From: Seriola aureovittata
Taxonomy: Eukaryota; Chordata; Actinopteri; Carangiformes; Carangidae
Direction: 5' to 3'
DNA length: 64,000 bases
Assembly (NCBI RefSeq): GCF_021018895.1
Contig: NC_079365.1
Span: 17,955,001-18,019,000, forward strand
Under the pieces are notes generated by a model that saw only the letters and a program-made list of their open reading frames with translations, had not been told where the DNA came from and did no database searches. Shown piece by piece: positions 39,995 through 54,803 of the stretch (within the stretch, counting starts at the first letter, position 1; each line of letters begins with the position of its first letter). The translations under genes and the position numbers were made by a program.

Positions 39995-40450
39995 CTGATT
40001 CAATTTGCGTTTGTTTTTGCGTTTTGGCATTGACTGGAAAACAAGACGGCGTATACCTCCGATCCACGCATCAACGAACACCACAACGCTAGCTTTCTAA
40101 CTAGCTAGCCAGCTAGCGTTAGTTTTCCGAGGAGCAGCCCTTCCCGAACGCAGGCTACGGCTAGGGAGCTTGACAACCTCCGTCAACCAACCGGAGAGGG
40201 GAGGGGGGAGGGAGTCACACCCACTAGCCTTGAACTGAAGACACTGCCCAGGCAGACAAAAACGCTAATCTTTAAAGTCACTATAAGTCAACAAGACAGT
40301 CTACTCTCTCTTTTTTGTCAAACTTAACATCTGCCCTTTGCGTAGTGACACTCTCGCCCGGCCATCGAACGACGAGATGGGCGCGGTAACCCTGCAGTTA
40401 GCACCGGGAAACCCCACGCTGCAGCAGCGATGGGAAGAGAAGCATCGATA
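39995..40450 (-). promoter_or_regulatory. gnb1 untranslated first exon and promoter region
   Basis: The minus strand has a strong donor, ATTGAATCAG|GTAAGG, at 39995/39994, matching the acceptor before the first gnb1 coding exon. The sequence from here to about 40450 is richer in CpG than its surroundings, with GCGTTAG, CGAACGC and GGGGAGGGGGGAGGG tracts. It is therefore the likely gnb1 promoter. The exact start site is not visible. Confidence 0.6.
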
Positions 40451-41161
40451 GTTGTTTTATCTACAGCTGGAGATGTTAGCGTTTCCAGTCACGCTGAACA
40501 GTGTTAAGCACTTCTTTGGTATATGTGCATTTCATTAGAGTAGACTAACAGTGAACGTGGTGTTCGTTTGTCCACCCCCCCGCAAACCAGTTGGACTGAA
40601 AGGCTGAATCAGTCGGGCCCCAGCTTGGCTTCTAAAGAAGGAAGTGGTATTAATGATTTCAGCAGGGCTCTCTATAATAGCAGTGGCAACATAAAATGGC
40701 CTTAGCAAATCAGGACAGTGTAATTTGATGTTTATGTGTTTTCGCTGTAAGATTTTTTACTCACTAATTTTTTAATGTGTTCCAATCATACTGATCTCTT
40801 TAAAAAAACACCTCTCACTTTAGCACCTCACTAGTTAAGCTATTGGTCCTTTTTTGGATCAGATCTAGGAAGTTGTTGCAGTTAAACATACATCCATTTC
40901 CCTGGCCAGTCACTCATCTATATGCAATACAGTTAGTCCTACTTCTGGTTGTTAAGAAGTTTGTCGGATAAACATACAGCCGTCTTCCTAGGTGGAATTT
41001 GTTGCTATAGATACACTACTTACACAAACAATACTTAGTTTATTAATACACATGCACACGTGGTCACAGGTCAAGTTTTGGGACATTACATAGACTTCAT
41101 TCAATCTTCTTCATTTGTGTTCTGGAGACTTGCCATGATAATAATCATAATCACTACTCAT

Positions 41162-41190
41162 CTAACCCTAACCCTTACCCTAACCATAAC
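41162..41190. repeat. Short interstitial telomere-like repeat
   Basis: CTAACCCTAACCC is followed by TTACCCTAACC and CATAACC, about four degenerate CCCTAA units. It is too short and imperfect to be a chromosome end. Confidence 0.7.
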
Positions 41191-41258
41191 CACTGACCAA
41201 AACATCAGCTTATTCCCCATCCCAAATTAACTGGTCCCCAGTTTTGCCTGTGACAGAA

Positions 41259-41272
41259 ACACACACACACTC

Positions 41273-41353
<81 letters not shown>

Positions 41354-41372
41354 GTCTCTCTGTCTCTCTCTT
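41259..41372. repeat. (CA)n-(TC)n microsatellite
   Basis: A short (CA) run passes into more than 40 TC dinucleotides, then TCTCTG variants. Confidence 0.97.
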
Positions 41373-43104
41373 CTTTAGATAGTGTCTCAGGCTCGAAGTA
41401 TGCTCAGGTGACACAGTGGCAACCTGCCACCCTCCTGTACATCTTTCCTTGACCAGCCTTTACCTAACAACCTCCTTCATCCCCTTTTTTACATCCATCC
41501 ATAAAACAGCCACTTCTATCTTACATCACTAAACCTTGTATCAGATGTTGTTGTGCTGTTATTTTTGCTAGTGAAGACATGAAGCTGAGATTGAATGTGC
41601 ACTTCTGACCTTGGAAACAGTAGGCTAGTTGGCAAAGAAATCCCACCACTAGGTTCACTTAGTACAAAGATGTAGAGAAGTACTTGTAAGATATATCATT
41701 TTGAGTTTGCCTATGTAAAAATACCATTTTTTTGTCTGTCTTTTAAACTGAATTTTCACAATCTTCTACAAAATTTATATATAATCTTTACCACATGTAA
41801 AATGAGTAATAAATGGGATATCTTTATAAGCTTTATAAGACCTCTTAATCACCTCACACATGGAGTGAAATGAAATGGCAGTGGCTATGGACCATTTTCA
41901 TTATGGCTTGTCAGCAGAATTTTGATAACCATTTGACTATGACATGCAAATTAATTTGGTTGCAAGGATGCAAAAGCAGGAGGAAAACAATATTTCTGCA
42001 TTGCTTTGCTTGATCATAAAACATTTTCTTTGAGGATACACAAGTTCTAATCTGTCTGTATTCAAATTGCCAGCATATGTAGCACCACTGTTAAAACAAA
42101 GAGAACTGTCCTTTGGGCCTATCATTTTTAAACCCTTTCATGTATCAAGTAAACTTTATTTTCCATTGAGTGAAATCTGGCAACTTTAGGAGTGAACCTG
42201 ACCATCATAATCATTTATTCATTCTTTGTTTCTGCAAGTGCGATCCAAACCTTCTCTCGTTTGTTACAGCAAACTCTGTGAGGATGTAAGTCATCCTCAC
42301 TATCATATAGTGGTTCAGTCAAACTATGGCCTATTCCTGGTTAAGTGTTCATCACGGCTGTACAACAATGAAATATAGGATAAAATGTTTGTTCTGGTTT
42401 GTTTTTATGAATGGTTAATTTACTGACCACCAGCTAATGTAAATATGAAGTCCAAAAAACCTTAAGATGAATTACAATTATCCTTCAGGCTTACTTGGTA
42501 TCTCCCTTCAAGCTCTGTGAACACCGAAGATCATTTGAGTCATATGGTGTACAAACATTCAAAGCTTTTCCCCTTGTGAAACAAATGTGAAATTCTTAAT
42601 GTTCCCATTGCAATGTTGGAAATAGCTTCTTGGAGTTAAGTACCTCCTTATTTGGTTGTCTGCTTTCATGAGATTCACTGGGGGCTGCACAAACACCTGC
42701 TAATAACTCGCAGCAAGCTAATTGCAGCTCCCATAAGTAGAACATGTGATGTTGAGGTCACAGAAAATGCATCTGATTGTTTACATATTTTTTTCATTTT
42801 GTCTTTAGCCCTTTCCACATCAGTTACTTTGAGAATAAAGTGATATTTCAACCAATTACAAGTTTACAGTTCCAATATAACTATGCTGTAGCTGTTGGAT
42901 GAGATCAGTATCCAAATATTCCTGATCTATGATTAGCAAGTCCATCCTCTAAGTGCTTTAAAAGGTCTTGAAGCAGGCTTTTCTAAACTCTGGGGAAAAA
43001 GCATTAGAAGTGTAGAAAATGATGAGGCTAAGGCATCCTCTCATTCTGCAGTAACTGTTGTCACAGTGCTTGTCCTCAGCTGTGTTTGTACTACCAGCAA
43101 AGAA

Positions 43105-46100
43105 ATGGTGAGTACCTTATGACAAAGGAACTAACTTCTCATACTAAATTGTTAATTCTAATATGTCTAATTAACATGATTCAATTTGATGTGAAGTCAT
43201 TCCAAAAGCTTTGATGTGCTGATCTCTACTCCCTTTGATAAATCTTGTTAAATGAAATACTGCAACTTCCTTTTTTTCTTCCAGGCCAGCAAGCTAACAC
43301 AAGAGCAGATCACAGAGTATAAAGGAATTTTCGAGATGTTCGATGAAGAGGGAAATGGAGATGTGAAGACACAGGAGCTGGAGAGGCTGATGAGTTTAAT
43401 GGGAATCAATCCGACAAAAAGAGAGCTCAGCCAGATGGCCAAAGATGTGGACAAAGATGGTGAATATAAGCTTCCAATGGCTGTAAACCCAACAACTAAA
43501 AGCACATCGCTGGTTATTCTTAGATGGGCTTTTTGACCTTTATGGACCACTGGCTCAGTTTAAGATAATATAGAGTTGGTAGTCAAGGTCTTACACACAC
43601 CTGTGACTTTATTATGTATATCTGCAAAATAAAATGTTCTCCAGTACAACAGCTCTGCCATCCCTACCTTTTTGAAGCATCAGAAAGCAGCTGATTCAAC
43701 TTTCTTTTTAAGACCCTAATGGTGGTGGTGGTGTATTTGACTGTTATTGTAAGTTGTTGCTATTTACATACATGAACAACTGCTTTAAATGCCTTTAAGC
43801 AATGCCCTGTATGTATTCTGATCAGCACCTGGAGGTGAGGATGTTAGTTGAAGCTTTAGCTGTCTAAAGTTCATTCTGTGACAACTAAGTAATTAGTGCT
43901 TGAGTTAGACTGCTAAATGAGCTTCTGTAATGATAACTGGCCATTTACATTAGCCAAAGCACTGGAAGGCAGATGAAATGGATGTTTGTCATTTATTCTG
44001 ACCGGGTTGGATGTCAATTGAGATTCCAGACAGATTTGGGATTCATAAAGCAGATCTATGTGCAATGTTGCAAGGGAATAACATCTTCCAAAATGCATTA
44101 TGAAAGAGCATAACATTATCTAATACTGCAGTATTCTGTTTTGTGAAGGAATCCACATTAATCACTAGGTGGCAGTGTTTCACCATGTGTGCTTTTTGTA
44201 TGGTGGGCTTTATAAAAAGACTATTGGCATTTCCCAGAGTTGTGCGCACACACACACCAACAGTCATCTAAGGACATTATTGGAATATATCATCTGACAT
44301 CTATGATAGATTTTCTATGAGCAGTTTGAAAAATTTACTTTATTTACTCATTTGCCTACTTAAGGTGTTATTGATGTCATTCTTTTCCAATTCAGTTTTT
44401 TCTTGGTTTTTTTTTAGCATTTTACAATATTGTTCTAATAATAATAAAGTTGCCTAGTAATATCCAATAAGTGTGAAAATTGATGACATAGAAACGTCAT
44501 AAAAGATTGAAAGCTTAGAGCCATATTTCCAGCCACTGTTATGTTGAACATGTTGTCCATTATGTGCCCAGATACATGATTTTCTGCCTTCTACAAATTT
44601 CTGCTATAAGTATATCTTTCATGTCAAATTAAGTTCCTTTTCAACATATCGAACACATTTTAGCAATATTTGTGTTATTTCATCTGTTATGCTCAAGGAT
44701 ATAATTTGCCATTTAATTTCCTGTTTCCTATTTCCCCTTCTCTTACCTTTCTCTCTTTATACCTCCCTTCTATCTCTGAACCAAAAAGAGGAAAGAACAA
44801 ATGCAAGCAGAGATTTATTGCAAAAATTTCTTCTTTAAACTGTGATACTGAATCAGTTCAGAATATCTACATTTTTAAATCTCCACATGTCATCCATATT
44901 TATCCAAACACAAGACTTTAGAGACTTTGAAAAATGAAGCTGTTCTTCTTCTTCTTCTCTTCATCAGTAAGTTGGACTGTAGATAATTATTATTGCATAA
45001 TAACCATTAAAGAGCTAGGTTAAATTTGATTACCATTCATTTTACTACACACATGCCCCCTAATGTAGTTTTTCTCTGTATATTGATTTATCAGTCTTTT
45101 TTTCCTGTCTACTGTCTGTCTGCCAAACTAAAGTTCATTATCTTTGTGACATTTCAGGTAAAGGGTTATTCAACTGTGACAGCTTCCTGGGTCTGATGGC
45201 ATTATACCATGAAAGAACCAAGAACCAGGATGCTGAACTCAGAGCTGCTTTTAAAGTGTTTGATAAAGAGGCCAAGGGTTATATTGACTGGAACACACTG
45301 AAGTAAGAATAACATTTAAGATAAAAAGACAAAAATATTTTTTTCTTCCACTGCGATGCAACATTTATTAATTAAAAAATGATTACTTATTTTGCACCCA
45401 AATTAAATTCCAGATAAAACAGATTGAATTAAAAAGATAGTAAACATGAGCATGCCCCAGAGTTTGTCTTCACTTAGTTTTAATATTAATTTGCCATTCT
45501 GAACTTTCAGTGTTTTCTACATGTATAATAATAATTTCCAGATACGTACTGATGAATGCAGGAGAACCACTCAATGAGATCGAAGCGGAGCAAATGATGA
45601 AGGAGGCAGATAGAGATGGAGATGGAACCATCGATTATGAAGGTATATATTATGTAAAGTTATATTTAAACCACTCTACTTGTCTTTGGTTGAAAAAATA
45701 TAATTAACGTTATTGGAAGATAGATGTCTTAGTGAACAATCTGATATCTCTGTATAACTGTTCTTAGATGGTCTTAATGTGTGTGTATATATATATATTT
45801 AGAAATGTTGTTCTCCTGATCTTTATGGATAATTTCTGACAGTCAGAATCATCAGAAATGTTCATATCAGAAACTCAGCTAAAAAGCTGTTTCAACAAAA
45901 TTGATTTAATGTATAAATATATATTACTGGAGAATATGAACTCTCCAGCTTCAATTATGAATTGTACATTAATGTGATAAGTTACATTATTTTTTGCTAA
46001 TGTTTCAACTTGACTCCAGAACTAATTCTAACCAGTCAAGTATTGTGTATAAAGAAATAGTGAAACTTGAAAATGGATGTTATTTATCATAATTTGGGGT

Positions 46101-46299
46101 ATTTTATTCACATTTGACTTTCACATTTTAAAAAAATCCCAGAATACACAAGTATGTTAAAACATGTGTCCTTAGATGATGAAGATAAGTAGAAAAGATG
46201 ATAAGTAAATGATAAAAAATACCATGGTATTTATTGCTGATTTGAACTCTTTCAGAATTTGTGGCCATGATGACCGGAAACTTGTTTAAAATGAGCTGA
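43105..46299 (+). CDS. calml6: Calmodulin-like protein 6 (complete, 5 exons)
   Basis: Coding exons are 43105-43107 (ATG only), 43285-43459, 45158-45302, 45542-45642 and 46256-46299, giving 155 residues. A first exon holding only the start codon is also the calmodulin arrangement. The protein has four EF-hand units. EF1 loop is DEEGNGDVKTQE. EF2 loop is DKDGKGLFNCDS, with Ser at position 12. EF3 loop is DKEAKGYIDWNT, with Thr at position 12. EF4 loop is DRDGDGTIDYEE, fully canonical. EYKGIFEMFDEEGNGDVKTQ, GYIDWNTLKYVLMNAGEPLN and AEQMMKEADRDGDGTIDYEE match my memory of human CALML6 much better than calmodulin or troponin C. Human CALML6 also lies next to GNB1. It likely binds calcium through EF1 and EF4, and its partners are not known to me. 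Confidence 0.92.
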
Positions 46300-46509
46300 A
46301 GACGCAATAAAAGCAACACATCTCACTTTGAGCCTCTGGGATACCCTGCAGGAGTTGTGACCATTCAGTTTATGTTCCAGTGACACAGGATTATAAAACA
46401 AGAGGACCGTCATTTTTTACTGTTCAACATACTTGCAGTAGTTCTAATGGAAATATGTGCAATCACATATCTCTGTTTTGTGAATATTTGTAGAAACCTT
46501 TCACATAAA

Positions 46510-46515
46510 AATAAA
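46510..46515 (+). promoter_or_regulatory. calml6 poly(A) signal AATAAA
   Basis: AATAAA lies 211 bp after the stop. Another AATAAA occurs at 46306-46311, only 7 bp after the stop and probably too close to be the main signal. Confidence 0.6.
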
Positions 46516-46799
46516 AAATCTTTTAAAATTATTGGTCCGTTTATCTTCTGTTTGTGTGTTTCTGATAGAGTGCATTCAAGTCATTAAGTGTCAGACATCA
46601 TAGGGTTAAAATCCTCAGACCTGCTACCCGGATGCAGTCACTCACATGGGTCTGACAGCATCTGGTGTGCAGAGCCATTAAATCCCATTCTCATCCCTGC
46701 AAAACCAAATGGACGGCTCAGGGAGCCAACCGAGTTCATCCTCTTGAAGCCATTAGACCAATTGCAGAGTGACGGGGGAGGGAGCTTGCCGCACTGATC

Positions 46800-47186
46800 T
46801 CTGTTTGCAGCATCCCTAGAGCTGCTTCTGTTGTGTGAAATACAAGAAAGGGCAAGACGGAGGGGGGGGAGTAGATCCTTGGAGGCAATCGCAGAACGGA
46901 AAAGGGATCTCCTGGAGGCTGCTGGGATAGGGTTACTTCGGTGTGAAGAGTCCATCTTCAGAGAAAATGACTGTTTTGTCAATGTAAACAGCCTGTGCAG
47001 TACCTGCATTGCTAAAGGGGGAAGCAGAGGAGGAGGAGGAGGAGGAGGAGGAGGAGGAGGAGGTGGAGGAGGAGGAGGGACAGACACTGGAGGAAATGCT
47101 GCCTCTTCCAATGAAATTTTTCCCTTCTGTAGCTAGCCCAAGCCTGCTGCAGCTCACCTCTGAACTCATGCATGTTACATGTTAAG
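46800..47186 (+). promoter_or_regulatory. Probable promoter and untranslated first exon of the C3orf18 homologue
   Basis: The region has higher G+C than its surroundings and ends in a good donor, GTTAAG|GTACGT, at 47186/47187. The next exon has an acceptor, TTCTTCAG, ending at 48142. The link between the two is inferred from position. Long glycine and proline reading frames here come from the GGA repeat. Confidence 0.45.
47028..47079. repeat. (GGA)n trinucleotide repeat
   Basis: About 17 GGA units with one GGT interruption, inside the presumed 5' exon of the C3orf18 homologue. Confidence 0.95.
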
Positions 47187-47682
47187 GTACGTCTGCATCT
47201 CTAATCTGAGAGGACACATGGAGTAGGACCTGGTCACGTTGGCAGGATTAGTAGTTCAGCTGTTAGCACAGGACAGCTGAGATACAGTGCATCTTGACTA
47301 AAAATAACATGTTATGTATCAGTAACACACAGTAATCAAGACCATGAACTGATTGAGATGAGCATGTAAAAATGTTGCACGCTACGTCTTTGTGCTGTGC
47401 AGGGATTATTAACTGGACAACAGCAATGACTGAAGCCAGCCTTTGGCTTTCATTGGTTTGTTTGCTTCAGCTGCACATGTTCCTCATTATGATCACAAGC
47501 AGACAGGATCCACTAAGGAGAGAGGAACGGATCATGTGTCTATTTTCACATTTTCACCGCTTCCCTCTGTCACCGTACTACACTGCTTTAAAATAGAAAT
47601 CATATTCAGGTTTTTTTTTTTTCAAACTCCTCATATATGTAAATCTTCAGGATAAATTGCTCTTCACTCTCATGGGATGTGC

Positions 47683-47790
47683 TCAGTGTGTGTGTGTGTG
47701 GGGGTGGCATGTGTGCTGAGTCTTGGATGCAGTGGATATTTATGGAACCTGTGTGTGTGGAGCTTTGTGTGTTTGTGTGTGTGTGTGGGT
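47683..47790. repeat. GT-rich microsatellite
   Basis: Several short (GT)n runs broken by other sequence, within the intron after the untranslated exon. Confidence 0.85.
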
Positions 47791-48165
47791 GTTTGATTTT
47801 GACGTTTGAACACACTACCAACACATTTCCTCATAGTGCACGTTACAGTTTGAGTGGTTAGTATTCCTCTGTATTTTATCAAGTTTCCTCATGTGCCTTT
47901 GCTACCCACATCCTGCCCAACACCTACCACAACCCTGCTGGCACAGCCAGCTATGGTTTGTATGAAATCGAGGGTGAAGTGTGCCAAAACTGAAAAGTTT
48001 GATTTTTTTCACAAGGATTTAGGCAAATCATCAATAAAATAAAAATTACATTTTATCATATAACACATAAAAGTTTTTGGAAAAATTTTTTAATCACATG
48101 CTGTCTTTCTGTTTTGTGTTAGTTTTAGGTTTTTTTCTTCAGATCATATGGCGTAAGCATCAACA

Positions 48166-48225
48166 ATGGCTCAGCAGACCCCAGACCAGAGGGATGACAT
48201 CTGTGTCGACCATGAGGAACACTAG
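48166..48225 (+). promoter_or_regulatory. Upstream ORF (19 codons) of the C3orf18 homologue
   Basis: ATG in a strong context (AACAATGG) opens a 19-codon frame, MAQQTPDQRDDICVDHEEH, that stops at 48223-48225, 72 bp before the main start. A minimal upstream frame, ATGGCGTAA, precedes it at 48148-48156. Both lie in the same exon as the main start, whose acceptor ends at 48142. They would be expected to lower translation of the main frame. Confidence 0.5.
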
Positions 48226-48297
48226 AGACTGAGCGACAGAACAACATCCACAGAGATTCAAAAATACATCATACAGTTGAAACAGTTGCACCTGACC

Positions 48298-50773
<2,476 letters not shown>

Positions 50774-51307
50774 CAGTTCTCTTCCATTAGTTTATTTCAG
50801 TTTGCGGGGGCCACTGGCCTCATCAAGATATAGACTGTTGCTCAGGAAGGAAAACAAAGGGAAAACTGGACTGTTTTTGGGAACAACTGGAGCTTTGGTG
50901 AATGTTTTTATCACCAGGACTTTGTACGTGAGAAGGCAGTGGTTTTCAAATTATCAGAAAAAAAGTAGGGTGCATGTATGATAAGGGAGCATAACGGGAA
51001 GCATCACATATGATCTTGCACTGTTATCGTTTGGCGCACAAAATGCAGTGTGATGCACTTTTCTTAAAATCATGTTGTGTCATTGTTGTTAAAATGTTCG
51101 GTAGCTTGTCAGTGAAGTTCTTCAGAGCTTTGATATCTACTTCCATGTTTGATATGAGAGGAGTGTAAATTTGTGTTATACTGATTTTGTGGTCTTACGT
51201 CTCTGACAAGCTTGAACACTGGATGTGTTAGCATCCTTAAGTGAACTGTCCCTCTTCATTTTGTTTCTTCTTTATTGAGTAATGAAGGATTGATTCTGTC
51301 TATATAC

Positions 51308-51313
51308 ATTAAA
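51308..51313 (+). promoter_or_regulatory. Candidate poly(A) signal of the C3orf18 homologue
   Basis: ATTAAA lies 535 bp after the stop and about 80 bp from the candidate minus-strand signal of hmga2, so the two genes converge here. Confidence 0.45.
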
Positions 51314-51906
51314 ACTATTTAAACCAATCTGGGGAAAAAAATTGTGTTTTGCTGAACAGATCTGTAACAAAAGAGAGTTGGTAGGTGTGATATTTTATTG
51401 ATAAGCGATAAAGAAGCAGAATAACATAAATCACATGGTAAAGAATCATAACAAAATATATATCACAGGTTTGTGAGTTCTATTAATGAAGTGGATGAGG
51501 ACACATCAATAATATAACTACAAAAGGGTGTTAAAGGTAAGGCATAAAATATGATTTCTCAAGTTACACTTCAACTTTTCAATAGTTGAAAATGGATCAA
51601 GTACTGTATGTAACTATATCACTATAAAAACGTTGTCCCCATATAGAGAGTAAATATCCAGACACAGCTTGTGTAAAATAACAAACACTGACTCAGCTGT
51701 AGTTAAATTAAGAGGCACCCTTCAGGTTGACTTCCATTCATTTATGGTGATATGAATGTAGTGAGATGAGATAAGTGGACTACGACAGTACTAGTTTGAC
51801 AGTTAGTTCAAGATTTCATCCACATCGCCTGCAGGTCTGACGGAACAATTTCGGGCACAAGTGACCAAAAACTTTCTCAGTCATGAACCAGGCTTGTTTG
51901 TTTTCA

Positions 51907-51913
51907 GAGGTAG
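51907..51913 (-). promoter_or_regulatory. let-7 seed match (7-mer) in hmga2 3' UTR
   Basis: The plus strand reads GAGGTAG, so the hmga2 transcript reads CTACCTC, complementary to the let-7 seed. Confidence 0.45.
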
Positions 51914-53583
51914 TCCAGAGGGCAAAAAGAATGTAAAGTCAATGCAGTTGAACAAGAAAACGTACATGTCTGTAAATGAACTGAGCTCTTCTGGCAGCAA
52001 TTTAGTAAACAATGCTGAAATACACAAAATTATTGGGATACAACATATCATCGGTGATAAAATAAGCACGTTTTTGTGAAGAAACACTTGATATATACAG
52101 TAAATGATGTGATATTCAAGTCATGTAATAAACAACTAGTAAGTGATATGTAGTTCATGCTGGATACATTTTTACCACGCATGATGACACAGGGACAGAA
52201 TCTTAGGAAGTTGAAGTATTTGCATTTGTCTTTCAGTTTAAGTGCTGAAATCCTGACAAAGTCTCAAAAACATTGTTTGTAAAAACAGATTAGAGGCTGG
52301 AAACCTCTTTACCTTTGATTTTTAAAACAAAACTATTTGTTAATCTATAGAAGAAATTCCTCCAAAATACCAGAATTACTCTATGACTAGTTGTTAAATT
52401 GCTAAATTATGAATAAATGCTAAATTATTACTGATTCGTTACAAATAAAATAGACAACATTTTTAATTAGTTAACCTTAAAGTGTGGGTTCTCCAAAATT
52501 ACATAAAAATGTTTACACTGAACCTTTAGTGCTCTAATGGTATCTAATCATGCAGGTAGTTTTGGTTTCTTTTTTCTATCTTCCAACCTGATCAAATTAA
52601 ACCAAAGTTATATGCATGGCAGGATACCATGTAAAATACTGTGTAGTTCTGTAATTAGGGTGAGCTAACCTTTTAAAGCAAGACTATGTAACTTTTGCAA
52701 GAAACCCCACAATTAAAAGGTTGAATTAATAAGCAATAAAACACCCCCTCAATTCAATACAGTCAGGGGTTTTCCCGTTACAGCCTCACTTGCTCTGGTG
52801 TGACCAGTAACTTATGGTGGCTGTTAGCTGACTTTATAACAACATTCTACTTGTGCTATTGTTATGCTATATTTTAGCATTTAGCTTTTACCCATTACCC
52901 ATGTCATATTGTGGCCAGAGTGGTCGTTGTTCGCTAAAAGTTATTGCCTTGCTTTTAACAGCCAAACAAGAAAGGAAGGTACAACGTTCAGACAGAGACA
53001 GGGTTACTGATGCAGTGTTGAGTGTTAATTAATTACCCAGAATTTATTTGGCAATTTTTATACAAGGTTACTGTGTTGACGGTGTCCTGTTGTTTTCCAT
53101 AACTGTCATGTATTTCAACACTGTGTGGTTATTTGCTGCCCTTCCTTTCAAATCACATGAATTAAGAGTGTCACACATACAATTTACAGTGTATGAATCT
53201 GAACATACATGATGTAGTAAAAATGAGAAAGGAGTATCAGACCCAAAAAACAAACATAAAAAAAAACCCAACAAAAAAAACAAAACAAAAAACAAAACAA
53301 GTATTTCATATGGTACTACACGCTAAAAAGCAAGTATTTCATCAAGTTGTTGTAAACTATTGGCTGCATTTTATTTCCCAGGAAAACAAACCAAGTCTCA
53401 CTTCAGCTTTTAACGAATACAGTTTTTAAAAGAAATGACACTGATGCTTTTATTTATACACCGATAGTAAAAATCCTCTACTGGCGTGTAACGTCTGTGT
53501 GTTTGTTCGTGTGTAGTCCTGAAAGTTCTTTGCCTGTCTGTGTTGTATATCTGCGCATGAACCTGCGTGTGTGTTTACAGTAA

Positions 53584-53609
53584 GTGTGTGTGTGTGTGTG
53601 TGTGTGTGT
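53584..53609. repeat. (GT)n microsatellite in hmga2 3' UTR
   Basis: Thirteen GT dinucleotides on the plus strand. Confidence 0.95.
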
Positions 53610-53665
53610 CACTGCTGATGGAGTGGAGAATTACTTTGTTTGAGATCTTCAGTCTTTTGTGTTAC

Positions 53666-53673
53666 TGAGGTAG
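53666..53673 (-). promoter_or_regulatory. let-7 seed match (8-mer) in hmga2 3' UTR
   Basis: The plus strand reads TGAGGTAG, identical to the let-7 5' end, so the transcript carries the 8-mer site CTACCTCA. Confidence 0.55.
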
Positions 53674-54663
53674 AATGAGAGATTAAGAAACTGAGGGTAA
53701 CTGAGGTTTAAATGAGGTCTTTGTGTCAAGGCATACTGGTAATGTCAAATACAGATCAGAAATGCACAACAAACACAGCACAATAATTATTACGGAGTAG
53801 ACTGACAACATGTTCCTGAATAGTTTTGTACCTGAGGTTTCAATATGGTGTAAAAGCACTGTAATAGTGAAATCCTGAGTGTGGCAAAATGACTTGTCAA
53901 CACTGTTGTTGACTACAGTATGTGTGAAGGATTGTTTCCAAAGTGAGATATCCATTCATACCTTTGGATGATTTTTTTTTTCCTAAATCAGCTGCTGGTT
54001 GGAAGGACAAAAAAACAAACAAACTGCATTTCACTGAGGTTATTAACTATCTGAATACTTTTGCTTACATTGACATTTGAGCTATTTTAATCAATGCAAA
54101 GTACACATGACATTTTTCCCCCTCCAAAGTTGGATATTTCATTTTGGAGTAAAACCTTTCACATCTCCTTTCATAATAATGACTTCAGCGCACCATGTTT
54201 ATATTGTAACATCGCTAAAAATGTCACCGTCTTGCTCCCGTTTCATATGAGGATTCATGACACTTTCATGACACACTCAGAAAACATGTTTTGATAAAAC
54301 GGTTCAGTTTGGTTCCTTTTTTTTTTTTCTTTCTTTCTTTCTTTACCCCCCGCGCCCCCTGCTCATCTTAGCCTGCAAACCTGTCCCCTCTTCACAGAAC
54401 CAGCACACACACTCATGCACACAGACACACTCATGCTGAGGGGGTTTAAGGAAAGCAGGCGTCCTTAAAGGAACAATCCAAAAATTTGGGAAATATGCTT
54501 CTTAGTTTTCTTGCAGAGCGTTAGAGCGTATTTCCCAAAATGTGAAAACTATTACATTGAAGAAAAAAAAAGCCCCATCAAATTCTTCAATGTTAAAACA
54601 GAGAACCAACAAATCCAGGGTTGAGTATTCCATTTGAAAAGAAACCACTTTCTGCAATGATTT

Positions 54664-54674
54664 TGTGTGTGTGG

Positions 54675-54734
<60 letters not shown>
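54664..54734. repeat. (GT)n microsatellite in hmga2 3' UTR
   Basis: A long GT run with one early interruption (GGTTCT), giving a CA-repeat in the hmga2 transcript. Confidence 0.97.
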
Positions 54735-54735
<1 letters not shown>

Positions 54736-54795
54736 CCTGAATCCTCATCACAGATAGGAGTCAGATTGTACCCCTGTTTGTTTGAGGCCAAACCT

Positions 54796-54803
54796 TGAGG
54801 TAG
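54796..54803 (-). promoter_or_regulatory. let-7 seed match (8-mer) just after the hmga2 stop
   Basis: The plus strand reads TGAGGTAG, so the transcript reads CTACCTCA, starting 17 bases after the TAG at 54821-54823. let-7 control of HMGA2 through such sites is well established in mammals. Confidence 0.6.

Larger units (their letters stand above)
40451..43080. other. Intergenic region between gnb1 and calml6
   Basis: No gene recognised. It contains a telomere-like stretch at 41162-41190, a (TC)n block at 41259-41372 and a small perfect inverted repeat at 42278-42300. The rest is unremarkable AT-rich sequence. Confidence 0.5.

Noticed and set aside
41162..41190. Chromosome end
   Set aside because: Only about four degenerate units, with genes on both sides.
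46638..47136. Long poly-Pro (minus) and poly-Gly (plus) reading frames
   Set aside because: Produced by the GGA repeat. The plus frame lacks an ATG at its start and neither has a conserved domain.
51531..51551. Stray minisatellite unit (GGTAAGGCATAAAATAT) far from the array
   Set aside because: Only about 15 bases match and no second unit follows, so chance in AT-rich DNA is likely.
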